NCBI GenBank assembly: GCA_026390855.1 | Contig: JAPLFE010000119.1 | Span: 1-60,436 of the forward strand | From: Chlorobiales bacterium | Lineage (GTDB): Bacteria > Bacteroidota > Chlorobiia > Chlorobiales > Chlorobiaceae | Length of the DNA: 60,436 nucleotides | Direction: 5' to 3' | Shown: positions 39,121-47,036 of the stretch, in pieces | How the letters are laid out: every line of letters begins with the position of its first letter | Numbering within the stretch: position 1 is the first letter of the stretch | Program-made: the position numbers and the translations under genes | The notes under the pieces: generated by a model | The model's input: only the letters and a program-made list of their open reading frames with translations | Database searches by the model: none | What the model was told of the DNA's origin: nothing

Positions 39121-40074
39121 TCATATCAGATTGAGTTGATGAAATTTCTTTAAAATGAGTTGCTTGTAGACAGCTTTCATCTTGTTATCAAGAAAGCTGT
39201 TATCGATACTACTGTTCCACACCGGAATTACTTTTTTGAATTTCATAAACATGCTGGTTTGTACCTTTTCATCTACTGACAACGTGCCGAAAGCTTTTTT
39301 AAAATCAGTTAGCGTAATCCTTTTTTTCTTCCCATTGAGCGTCAAGGCAACGTCTTCGGTATCGGCAGGATTAACCAGAGCTGTTGCAACCATATCATAA
39401 GCCGGTGCAAGACTGATACCACCTTTTTCGGGAATATCGATCAGCGAAAAGTTCTTCAGGTGCATATCCGCATTCCCGGTCAGAAAGCAGAACAGCACCA
39501 TCTCAAAAAAGTTGATGACATCCAGACCCGGATTAACCGAATGACGACGTATCGCTTTCGCAATCTGCTCATAGGAGCCGCGGTATTTATCCTCGGTGAG
39601 CCTTTCGGTTATCTGACACATGTCCTCCATGTGTATTTTTCCGTTTTTTGACCGGTCTATGCGACGTGTCAAGTATGCAAGGTTTCCTGACTGCATACGG
39701 ATCAGGCAATGGGGAACGGTATGGATCCGAACCGCTTCCGCCAAGTGCATAGTCAGGTCCTCTATCTCAGGAAGTTGCGGATAGATCTCTGAAGGAGGCT
39801 TAAGTATATATCCCCCCCAAAGGCCGACAATAGTGAATCGTTGCGGATTACGACTCTGACCATCCTGCGTCAAATGGAGAGACAATTTGGGCTGTACACC
39901 AGTGATGGTGATCTGGCTCCGAATTACTTCAAGCGCAAGTTCGTCGAGCTGGCTTTCGTCATACGGCAAAAGAGGTGGTGTTGCCGTTCCGAACATTTTT
40001 GTACTGCATCGTGGATGATAGTCACCTCCGATTTGATCCAATGGCTTATAACAGAAAAGACAATGTTGTTCCAT
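39121..40074 (-). CDS. hipT: HipT-like Ser/Thr kinase toxin (HipA C-terminal kinase)
   Basis: A 317-residue HipA-type kinase lacking the N-terminal subdomain, which is encoded separately by the upstream gene. Motifs: CxxC..HxxC-like start (CLFCYKPL..YHPRCS), Gly-rich loop RSQITITGVQPKLSL (52-66), K92 in GGYILKPP, catalytic GNADMHLKNF (200-209) and metal-binding YDMVAT (226-231). The loop reads TIT where the autophosphorylated Ser-Ile-Ser lies in E. coli HipT. By analogy it phosphorylates an aminoacyl-tRNA synthetase and arrests growth. It follows the HipS-like gene by three bases. Confidence 0.85.
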   Translation of the reverse strand: MEQHCLFCYKPLDQIGGDYHPRCSTKMFGTATPPLLPYDESQLDELALEVIRSQITITGVQPKLSLHLTQDGQSRNPQRFTIVGLWGGYILKPPSEIYPQLPEIEDLTMHLAEAVRIHTVPHCLIRMQSGNLAYLTRRIDRSKNGKIHMEDMCQITERLTEDKYRGSYEQIAKAIRRHSVNPGLDVINFFEMVLFCFLTGNADMHLKNFSLIDIPEKGGISLAPAYDMVATALVNPADTEDVALTLNGKKKRITLTDFKKAFGTLSVDEKVQTSMFMKFKKVIPVWNSSIDNSFLDNKMKAVYKQLILKKFHQLNLI

Positions 40075-40077
40075 CGG

Positions 40078-40404
40078 TCACTCCGCCATGACGGGATGCA
40101 CGCTAACAGCCCCGATGCAATCCCTGCAGCAATTCATCAAAAGTCCCATGCGATCTCGAAGGTCAAGCTTCCAATTCTTTTCCGCAACTTCGAGTAGCCA
40201 TCCCTCGGGAATGAGTCCATCAAAAAACGAAAACATTGTTTTGCTCGTGTACTCAGCAGACTGCAACGGCAGAGTGAGGCTAATCGCCTTGGGATCCCTC
40301 GATTCCAAATATGCTTTATCATAAATAAAGTGATAACCCTCCTCATCTTGTATAAGCCAGCCAGCAGTACAATCCTGATACATTATTGCAGCTTTTTTCA
40401 TCAA
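40078..40404 (-). CDS. hipS: HipS-like protein (HipA N-terminal subdomain)
   Basis: A 108-residue protein corresponding to the HipA N-terminal subdomain 1: FIYDKAYLE, AISLTLPLQSAEY, MFSFFDGLIPEGWLLEVAEK and DRMGLLMNCCRDCIGAVSV. In HipBST loci this separate subunit (HipS) acts as the antitoxin of HipT. The start overlaps the hipB stop by four bases (ATGA). It is not a broken HipA, because both pieces have proper starts and stops and are closely spaced. Confidence 0.85.
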   Translation of the reverse strand: MMKKAAIMYQDCTAGWLIQDEEGYHFIYDKAYLESRDPKAISLTLPLQSAEYTSKTMFSFFDGLIPEGWLLEVAEKNWKLDLRDRMGLLMNCCRDCIGAVSVHPVMAE

Positions 40405-40616
40405 CTACTCCTTCTTTCCTGCTTGACAGGACCAAGTTCATAACCGAACAACCCAAGGAGCTGGTTCACCTTGTCCATACGTAACGTTTTCTTCCCCTGT
40501 TCAAGGTCCCGGATGAAACGCAACCCTGTACCGGCTTTTTCCGCCAGTTCTGGTTGGGTCATGTCCAAGGACTTTCGTCTATCACGGACAAATTCAGAGA
40601 GATCATTTATAGCCAT
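40401..40616 (-). CDS. hipB: HipB-like HTH DNA-binding protein
   Basis: A 71-residue Cro/CI-type HTH protein: LSEFVRDRRKSLDMTQPELAEKAGTGLRFIRDLEQGKKTLRMDKVNQLLGLFGYEL in family layout. It probably represses the hip operon by binding the palindromes just upstream (40620-40718). The start is set at MAINDLSEFV (40616). The longer frame to 40697 would run through two of the operators and encode a hydrophobic, non-family N-terminus. Confidence 0.87.
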   Translation of the reverse strand: MAINDLSEFVRDRRKSLDMTQPELAEKAGTGLRFIRDLEQGKKTLRMDKVNQLLGLFGYELGPVKQERRSS

Positions 40617-40619
40617 CAA

Positions 40620-40718
40620 GATACCTGATCGGGTATAATAAATATTACTTACAACTAATTTATACCATTTCGGGTATAATATCAAAAAAAATACCATAAT
40701 TATACCCGATCGGGCGCA
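40620..40718 (-). promoter_or_regulatory. Three palindromic operators of the hip locus
   Basis: Three related imperfect palindromes with half-sites TATACC and GGGTATA occur at 40620-40637 (GATACCTGATCGGGTATA), 40661-40678 (TATACCATTTCGGGTATA) and 40701-40718 (TATACCCGATCGGGCGCA). Their starts are 41 and 40 bases apart, about four helical turns, so bound HipB dimers would lie on one face of the DNA. The first site abuts the hipB start codon. The E. coli HipB operator (TATCC-N8-GGATA) has the same form. Confidence 0.8.
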
Positions 40719-40785
40719 TACCGCAATTCTTACAAACGCATTTTGAATTTCAGAAGCAGTAAAGCTTCTCCCGACCTGCCCCCAT

Positions 40786-41097
40786 TTACTGTACCACTTG
40801 CAATTGGAAACTTTCTATTTGTTGAACCACAAATTCTTCAGGTGTTAAGCCGCCTAAAGCACTATGAGGCCGATTAACACGATTCATGCTCACTTGCAAT
40901 GGTGTCCTGCACCAAGTCAGTAATGAACAAATGTCCCCAACCATCTGTGTAGCCACATTTTCAAGAAATTTCTGATGCTGATTCCAAGCCTCCCTGCCTG
41001 CTGCATCTTTTTCATTTTCACCGATTCTCGGGGGTATGGGCAAATCAGAACAAGAGTCGGGAAGTGGATAGCACGTTGAAGAACGAAGGTTCAGCAA
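40786..41097 (-). pseudogene. IS3-type transposase C-terminal remnant
   Basis: The 3' part of this frame, NRVNRPHSALGGLTPEEFVVQQ, is the typical end of IS3-family (OrfB, DDE integrase core) transposases. The preceding 70 codons do not match a transposase, so it is a chimera or frame-scrambled piece. Downstream, CGACCTGCCCCCATTTACTGT (from 40773 on the plus strand) resembles an IS3 terminal repeat. No complete element or second end is visible. It lies between the hip operators and the thioesterase gene. Confidence 0.65.
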
Positions 41098-41118
41098 TCA
41101 GGAAGCTTATTTCTCCTC

Positions 41119-41511
41119 TTATTCAGTCTGCTTCCTGTACCCCAAACCTGAAAACGATGCTATCAATGTCCCATCTTCATCTTTTACTTCCACTTTATAC
41201 CCGCATATCTTTTTATTTTTACTTTCCTCTCTTGCTTCTGCCCTTATAGATGCTCCTTTGGGTGTTTTGAAATAAGAAATCGACGCATTTATTCCTACCG
41301 TGGTACTTCCATCAGCATTACTCGCTACAGCAAAGGCATAATCAGCAAGCGTAAATATTGCGCCCCCCTGAACAATATTGATTCCGTTCTTATGCTTTTC
41401 CTCTATTTTCAACTCAACCAACGCATATCCCGGAGATGCTTCAAGTATCTCAATCCCTAACAACTGCGCAAACTTGTCGTTTTTCACATTTTTTATCAAG
41501 TCTTTATCCAT
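41119..41511 (-). CDS. PaaI-type hotdog thioesterase
   Basis: A 130-residue single-domain hotdog protein. The conserved segment is HKNGINIVQGGAIFTLADYA (40-59), where Asn/Gly/Asp positions in the helix form the thioester site, followed by INASISYFKTPKGASIRAEA. The family hydrolyses acyl- or aryl-CoA thioesters in the cytoplasm. The length is normal. It is not tightly linked to neighbours. Confidence 0.85.
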   Translation of the reverse strand: MDKDLIKNVKNDKFAQLLGIEILEASPGYALVELKIEEKHKNGINIVQGGAIFTLADYAFAVASNADGSTTVGINASISYFKTPKGASIRAEAREESKNKKICGYKVEVKDEDGTLIASFSGLGYRKQTE

Positions 41512-41734
41512 AGGTATTCCTCACAAAAATTGGTAGTTGCGCCGAAGGCGTCATTCAGGCAATAATGAAGTTGATTCATCCTGAACCATGAACAATCCGA
41601 CAGGTTTGTAACAACACACAAAACATATCAAAAATTCGCTGCACATCATACACCCGTCACATCAAGAATCAGGTCACGCTCTCGCGCTGTAATTGTTTTC
41701 ATACCGAATGGTAGGTGTTACTGAATATTAACTC

Positions 41735-42529
41735 CTATTTTCGAGCGATAAGCCGGCCTCTTCCCACCTTGCCAGCCGCTGAGGCATTGCGCCAAAGGGT
41801 AATGCCGCCTTCTACGTCATCGTACATATCCTGGCCGTAGTTGTCCAAGATCCCTTGCCGAAACTCGTTCTGCACTTTGTCAAGGTATATCTGAACATTG
41901 CTGGCGAAATCAGGAGTAAGGTCTTCCCTCTCGATGACTTTCAGCCCCGCATTTTCGGCCAGGATCGCATAACCCTCCAATGTCTCCATATAGGGAAAAA
42001 CCATAAACGTATACAAGGGCTGCCATTCATCATTGCTCATCGAGCCGGTCTCCAGCCAGTCGGTAAACGCTAAAACGCCGCCCGGCTTTAAAACACGAAT
42101 GCACTCTTCTATGAGCCGTTTTTTATCCGTGATGTAGCACCAGGCATCCTGTCCCCATACCACATCGAACGTGTTTGCTCGAAAGGGCATATCCAGAGCA
42201 TTCCCAAGTTTGAATTCAACCTTGTCATCCAGCCCTGCCTGTTTTGTGCGGGAGATGGCTTCTCGGTGCATGCGTTGGGTTGCATCAAGGCCAGTGACTC
42301 GGCATCCATAAGTTTGAGCTAAATGACGAGCCGGACCACCAAGCGCGCTGCACACATCTAAAATGTGACTATCCGCGTTGACTCCAGCTTTTTGCGCTAA
42401 AATGACGGTCTCTTTTTCACCGCCGACATGAATTTGTTCGCCCATAAGCATTTCCCAAAGAATACCACCAGGGCCATCGTAGACTTCCGTAACGTTTCCG
42501 ATAGTGACATCAAGCCTCTTTCCCGTCAT
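41735..42529 (-). CDS. Class I SAM-dependent methyltransferase
   Basis: A 264-residue methyltransferase. SAM-binding motif I is ILDVCSALGGPARHLAQTYG (56-75), the acidic loop is VTGLDATQRM, and motif IV is FDVVWGQDAWCYI. The GGPARHLA form is that of sarcosine/dimethylglycine and other N-methyltransferases of the UbiE/COQ5 group. It lies 36 bases after the stop of the radical SAM gene on the same strand, so the two are probably co-transcribed. Substrate unknown. Confidence 0.82.
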   Translation of the reverse strand: MTGKRLDVTIGNVTEVYDGPGGILWEMLMGEQIHVGGEKETVILAQKAGVNADSHILDVCSALGGPARHLAQTYGCRVTGLDATQRMHREAISRTKQAGLDDKVEFKLGNALDMPFRANTFDVVWGQDAWCYITDKKRLIEECIRVLKPGGVLAFTDWLETGSMSNDEWQPLYTFMVFPYMETLEGYAILAENAGLKVIEREDLTPDFASNVQIYLDKVQNEFRQGILDNYGQDMYDDVEGGITLWRNASAAGKVGRGRLIARK

Positions 42530-42565
42530 TTGAAAATCTCCTTTTTGAGTTGCTGAGTTATTTTC

Positions 42566-43639
42566 TTACTGGTTCGCCCGAATCAACCAGCATTTGGAAT
42601 CCAGACCATCCGCATCGCCATTGTTGTAATGGTAAGCACTGGCCCGACATCCCCAGCAATGTGAATTGTTGCTGCAAGTGTTACAGGGCACAGGCATATT
42701 ACACACATCGTGCAAGTCTCCGTGGACGAGAGTGTTGATATGTTTGCTGATGATTTCTGAGAATGGCGTTGAACGGATATTGCCTACACCTTCGCGGATC
42801 ACAGAGCAAGGGGTCACGTCGCCATTGAAGGTCACCGTTGCCATGGTACCGCAGTAGTATTTATCAGTATCCATAGCAGATATGGAAATATTGTCATCAC
42901 CGTAATTGATCCGGTCGCGCTCAGTATAGACTTGTTGAACTTCAGCGAGATTCGGTTCGAGCTCTCTCCACGTGGCTCCCATTCCTGCAGGATTGAACAT
43001 GGTCAGGCAGGTACGGAGTCCTTTCTCTTCAAACCACCAGCGCATCGTTTTGATGGCGTCTTCCGGGCCTTGCAAGGCAGTGTAGGTGATGCAATTGATC
43101 ATTTTTTCGGCGGGTTTGCCCAAAGCAAGCATATTCGTCACACCTTCAACGATGGCATTGATGTAGTGATGATTGCCCCCCCGATGGAGCTTGGCATAAA
43201 CTTCTGGAGTGATGGAATCAACGTGAACCGAAACAAAACCGCCGTCGGTCACTTCATAGACCTGCGCAGCAATGTGCTTGTCCCTAAGGGGCAGCCCACT
43301 GGTCCAGACATTGTTGATAATACCCAGCGACCTTGCATACTGCATCAACTGATACCAATCAGGCCGATCAAGTGGGTCGCCTCCCAACCAGTCGATGGCC
43401 CGAATTTCCAGCGCAGCCGCATCATCCAGCAAGCAACGGATTTCATGCGAAGTAAGTCCGTGGCTCTCCCGAGGTGTGGAACCGGCATAACAGTAGATAC
43501 AGCCCTGGCGACAAGCATCTGTTGTTTCAATTTGCAGCGCATACAGTCTTTTCTGCTCGAAGTATCGTTTTTGTTCGTCTTCATGTCCAACGGCCAAACC
43601 GCCATAACGACTCACATGATCATTGATGCAAGCAACCAT
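42566..43639 (-). CDS. Radical SAM/SPASM-domain protein
   Basis: A protein of 357 residues. The radical SAM cluster motif is CRQGCIYC (C43, C47, C50), GGDPLDRPD is the SAM-contacting loop, and the C-terminal SPASM region has CGTMATVTFNGDVTPCS and CNMPVPCNTCSNNSHCWGCRAS for auxiliary clusters. Such proteins often modify peptides or make cofactors. The start at 43639 follows GGAGGGG; the 16 residues upstream in the frame have no family support. It pairs with the methyltransferase gene downstream. No precursor-peptide gene was found near it. Confidence 0.87.
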   Translation of the reverse strand: MVACINDHVSRYGGLAVGHEDEQKRYFEQKRLYALQIETTDACRQGCIYCYAGSTPRESHGLTSHEIRCLLDDAAALEIRAIDWLGGDPLDRPDWYQLMQYARSLGIINNVWTSGLPLRDKHIAAQVYEVTDGGFVSVHVDSITPEVYAKLHRGGNHHYINAIVEGVTNMLALGKPAEKMINCITYTALQGPEDAIKTMRWWFEEKGLRTCLTMFNPAGMGATWRELEPNLAEVQQVYTERDRINYGDDNISISAMDTDKYYCGTMATVTFNGDVTPCSVIREGVGNIRSTPFSEIISKHINTLVHGDLHDVCNMPVPCNTCSNNSHCWGCRASAYHYNNGDADGLDSKCWLIRANQ

Positions 43640-44164
43640 AGTATCCCCTCCAAGGATTTTGATGTTGAGTGATACTGAAAAAAACACAAATCCAGGAATT
43701 CCAATATTGTAAAAAAGGACCCTTTGCCCAACACAACAAACCCCTCACAAGTCGCTCCGCACGGCGATCTTTGTTCCATTCTAATAATTCAGAACAGGAT
43801 GCAAACGATTATTGTCATTGCGGAACTTTTCCTTAAAATTTAATGCAAAAGAGAGCTTTCCGGGCACAATAAAAAACAAACTGAGGCATTTTATCGCTCT
43901 TAATCGGTCCGACAGTTAAGTCCGACAGAGTGCTGGATAATTTTTGAACGTGTATTAAAATTAACCTCTGGAAGTTTTTATACAAACCGTTACATTATCA
44001 CCAAAATTTCAGATTGTTATCCCTCGGCATTTGAGGGAATCCTTGCATCTGCGTCCTGGCTGGAAATTACAGGTTTTTGAATATCGAGGATGATTTGAGC
44101 TTGTCCAAGATTGTGAAGTTCAGATTTTAAAGATTCAAAATCTATCTAAATGAGGTGAAAAATC
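43640..44164. other. Divergent intergenic region between radical SAM and homospermidine synthase genes
   Basis: About 525 bases without a gene. TCCGACAG occurs twice, at 43908 and 43921 (13-base period), a possible regulator site. In the leader of the homospermidine synthase gene AGATTTT (44122-44128) pairs with AAAATCT (44137-44143), and GAGGTG follows as ribosome-binding site. No small peptide gene was recognised. Confidence 0.45.
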
Positions 44165-45622
44165 GTGATTAATTTTAACAAAAAAATACTGATTATTGGA
44201 TTTGGATCTGTATCTCAATGTACCGTTCCTGTTCTTTTTAAACACATCAACGTCGATTATTCTCATGTCACTATTATGGATTTTGAGGATATTCGCGAAA
44301 AAGTATCACCGTGGACAGCATTGGGTGTTAACTATATTAATCATCAAATAACTCCGGATAATATCACCGAGACCCTTGCTGCTCATGTTGCAGAGGGCGA
44401 CTTGATAATAGATTTAGCCTGGAATATCGATTGTTGCGAAATTCTCCAATGGTGTCATGATCATGGTGTCCTCTATATTAACACATCAGTAGAAGTGTGG
44501 GACCCTTATGAAGGAGCTCTCGAACAACATCCTACCGAAAGAACACTGTACTGGCGGCATATGAACATCCGCCGTATGACGTCACAATGGCAGAATAAAG
44601 GGGCAACCGCTGTACTGGAGCACGGTGCCAATCCAGGACTAATATCGCATTTTACCAAACAAGGGCTGCTTGATATTGCCAGTGCCGTCATTGTCCAGAA
44701 CAAGGTCAGCGACCTTCAAGCCGGAATTATTCAAGAGCTGGCTGAAAAAAGAATTTTCAATGAACTGGCTATGGCGCTTGGCGTCAAAGTGATTCACTGC
44801 TCTGAACGGGACACTCAAATCTCTGATGTTCCAAAACAAGTTGACGAGTTTGTCAATACCTGGAGTGTCGAAGGATTCAGAGAAGAAGGTATGACCACTG
44901 CTGAAATGGGTTGGGGAACACATGAAAAAGAACTTCCAAAATATGCCTATACCCATCAGGAAGGACCACAAAACCAGATTTGTCTTGCCCGAATGGGTCT
45001 CAATACCTGGGTGCGCTCCTGGGTGCCTGATTATAATATAAATGGGATGGTAGTCCGGCATGGCGAAGCTTTTACGATTTCAGACTACCTTACTGTCTAT
45101 AATGAGGGGCAAGCCATTTACCGTCCTACGGTCCATTACGCCTATTGTCCGAGTGATGCTGCCATTATGTCTCTTCAGGAGCTGCGTGGTTATGATTACA
45201 AACTTCAGCCCAGCTTCAGGATTATGAACGATGAGATCATTCATGGTTCTGATATTCTTGGTGCATTACTGATGGGTCATTCTTTTAATTCCTGGTGGAC
45301 AGGCTCCGACCTGAGCATAGAGCAATCCAGAGCACTGATACCTCATCAGAACGCAACCACTACGCAGGTAGCAATATCTGTGGTTGCAGCCTGTATGTGG
45401 ATAATAGAAAATCCTGATAGGGGTGTCGTTGTGCCCGATAATATCGATCATGAGTATATTCTTGAAATTGTAAAACCCTATCTTGGCAACTTCATATCAA
45501 AAGCTTCCGATTGGACCCCTTTAACAACCAATACCAACAATTTTGTAGGCTTTAACACCCCTGATATTGATAAAACGGATCCTTGGCAGTTCAAGAACTT
45601 CCTTATTACCGAAACCGATTAA
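44165..45622 (+). CDS. hss: Homospermidine synthase
   Basis: A 485-residue enzyme that makes sym-homospermidine from two putrescines with NAD. The N-terminal dinucleotide-binding segment ILIIGFGSVSQCTVPVLFKH (9-28), AWNIDCCEIL, the substrate-binding NTSVEVWDPYEGA, EHGANPGLISHF and GWGTHEKELP are conserved in bacterial homospermidine synthases. The GTG start has GAGGTG upstream. It is followed after 15 bases by a PLP decarboxylase that can supply putrescine, so the pair forms a polyamine operon. Confidence 0.9.
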   Translation: MINFNKKILIIGFGSVSQCTVPVLFKHINVDYSHVTIMDFEDIREKVSPWTALGVNYINHQITPDNITETLAAHVAEGDLIIDLAWNIDCCEILQWCHDHGVLYINTSVEVWDPYEGALEQHPTERTLYWRHMNIRRMTSQWQNKGATAVLEHGANPGLISHFTKQGLLDIASAVIVQNKVSDLQAGIIQELAEKRIFNELAMALGVKVIHCSERDTQISDVPKQVDEFVNTWSVEGFREEGMTTAEMGWGTHEKELPKYAYTHQEGPQNQICLARMGLNTWVRSWVPDYNINGMVVRHGEAFTISDYLTVYNEGQAIYRPTVHYAYCPSDAAIMSLQELRGYDYKLQPSFRIMNDEIIHGSDILGALLMGHSFNSWWTGSDLSIEQSRALIPHQNATTTQVAISVVAACMWIIENPDRGVVVPDNIDHEYILEIVKPYLGNFISKASDWTPLTTNTNNFVGFNTPDIDKTDPWQFKNFLITETD

Positions 45623-45637
45623 AAAAAGATTCACTTA

Positions 45638-46783
45638 ATGCTCGTTCAAAATTTAAAACAATTGGCTTTGGAGCATGGTACACCATTGTTTGTGGTAGAC
45701 CACGAAGTTTTGCGTGCTAATTACCGTGAGTTTAAGCAGCATCTTCCCAGGGTTCAGGCCTATTACGCTGTTAAAGCAAACTCATCCAAAGAAATAGTAA
45801 AAACGTTCTATGACGTTGGAGCCAGCTTCGATGTCGCATCAATGCCTGAGTTTCTTAATGTTTATGAAAATATTAAGAGCCTGACGCCTGAAGAGCAACA
45901 GGATTTTATCTGGGATAAAATCATCTATGCGAATCCGATAAAGCCAATACCTACTTTAAAGGAGCTAAACCAGTACAAGCCGCTGGTCACATTTGATAAT
46001 GAAGATGAAATAGCAAAAATCGCTACCTATGCACCGAACGCGGGCCTTATTTTACGAATAAAAGTTCCTAATACTGGAGCTATGGTAGAGCTTTCTTCCA
46101 AATTCGGTGCAGATCCAGGAGAGGCTGTTGATCTTATAGACAAAGCATTTAAGAGAGGACTGGTGGTTGAAGGTTTAAGCTTCCATGTCGGCAGTCAATG
46201 CACAAATTTCCAAAATTATGTTCAAGCTCTTAATCTGGCAGCCAACATTTTCAAGGAATCGAGGGAGAGAGGGTATAAAGAGGTTAAAATTCTTGATATT
46301 GGCGGCGGTTTTCCAGCTCCCTACGACAACAGTGTAAAACCTTTTGCCGAGCTTGCAATAATGCTCAATTCCGAATTTGAAAGACTCTTTCCGCCCGACA
46401 TTGAAATCATAGCCGAACCCGGAAGATTTTTAGTGGCAACTGCAGCCTGCGTCGTGGTTGAGATTATTGGCACAGCGTATCGTGAGGGGAAAAAATGTTA
46501 CTACGTGAATGACGGGGTGTATCATACTTTTTCAGGGATTATTTTTGATCACTGCCAATATCCTTTAAAATCCTTCAAAGAAGGCAATGAGGAATTGTGT
46601 GCGGTTTATGGGCCAACCTGTGATGCTCTCGACACCATCACTTTGGCCAATCTCTTGCCCATAGACCTTTCGATAGGGGATTTACTCTATAGTGAAAATA
46701 TTGGAGCCTACAGTCATGCGTCATCGACTTTCTTCAATGGTTTTCCCCCTGCAAAGGTTTTGCATATAAATAAAGAGTTTTAG
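45638..46783 (+). CDS. Fold-type III PLP decarboxylase (ornithine/lysine or carboxynorspermidine type)
   Basis: A 381-residue alanine-racemase-fold decarboxylase. The PLP lysine is K46 in AYYAVKANSSKEI, the phosphate site includes DIGGGFPAPYD, and EPGRFLVATAA and the catalytic Cys in YGPTCDALD are present. HVGSQCTNF is the usual substrate loop. The best guess is ornithine decarboxylase giving putrescine, because it lies in an operon directly after homospermidine synthase. Related enzymes that use lysine or carboxynorspermidine cannot be excluded by eye. Confidence 0.88.
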   Translation: MLVQNLKQLALEHGTPLFVVDHEVLRANYREFKQHLPRVQAYYAVKANSSKEIVKTFYDVGASFDVASMPEFLNVYENIKSLTPEEQQDFIWDKIIYANPIKPIPTLKELNQYKPLVTFDNEDEIAKIATYAPNAGLILRIKVPNTGAMVELSSKFGADPGEAVDLIDKAFKRGLVVEGLSFHVGSQCTNFQNYVQALNLAANIFKESRERGYKEVKILDIGGGFPAPYDNSVKPFAELAIMLNSEFERLFPPDIEIIAEPGRFLVATAACVVVEIIGTAYREGKKCYYVNDGVYHTFSGIIFDHCQYPLKSFKEGNEELCAVYGPTCDALDTITLANLLPIDLSIGDLLYSENIGAYSHASSTFFNGFPPAKVLHINKEF

Positions 46784-46959
46784 TTGTGTAACTGGTCAAC
46801 TCAAACACAAGAGTTTCTATTGAGCGCTTCGCAGAAATTGATTCCGTAAAGATAAGGCCCAGATACTAAACCGATACACCTGTAAACATGATCCAACCGT
46901 GATGGGTTTTCTAACGGCCTGAAGTTATTTTGGGATCTGCTTTTTGTTGCATGCAGAGG

Positions 46960-47004
46960 GCCTTTATTGTAAAAGAAGATTGAACTTTATTTTACAATAA
47001 AGGC
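46960..47004. repeat. 15-bp perfect inverted repeat between convergent genes
   Basis: GCCTTTATTGTAAAA (46960-46974) and its reverse complement (46990-47004) enclose a 15-base loop. An outer pair TTGTTGC (46944) / GCAACAA (47022) is nested around it. It lacks a T run directly after the stem, so it is either an unusual terminator of the decarboxylase and repeat-protein genes or a relic of a small mobile element. Confidence 0.6.
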
Positions 47005-47036
47005 TAATCCTAAAATAAAAGGCAACAAGAGGGTTC

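Noticed and set aside
39121-40404. HipA split by a frameshift (pseudogene)
   Set aside because: The two parts have separate starts and stops, tight operon spacing and fit the known HipS/HipT division.
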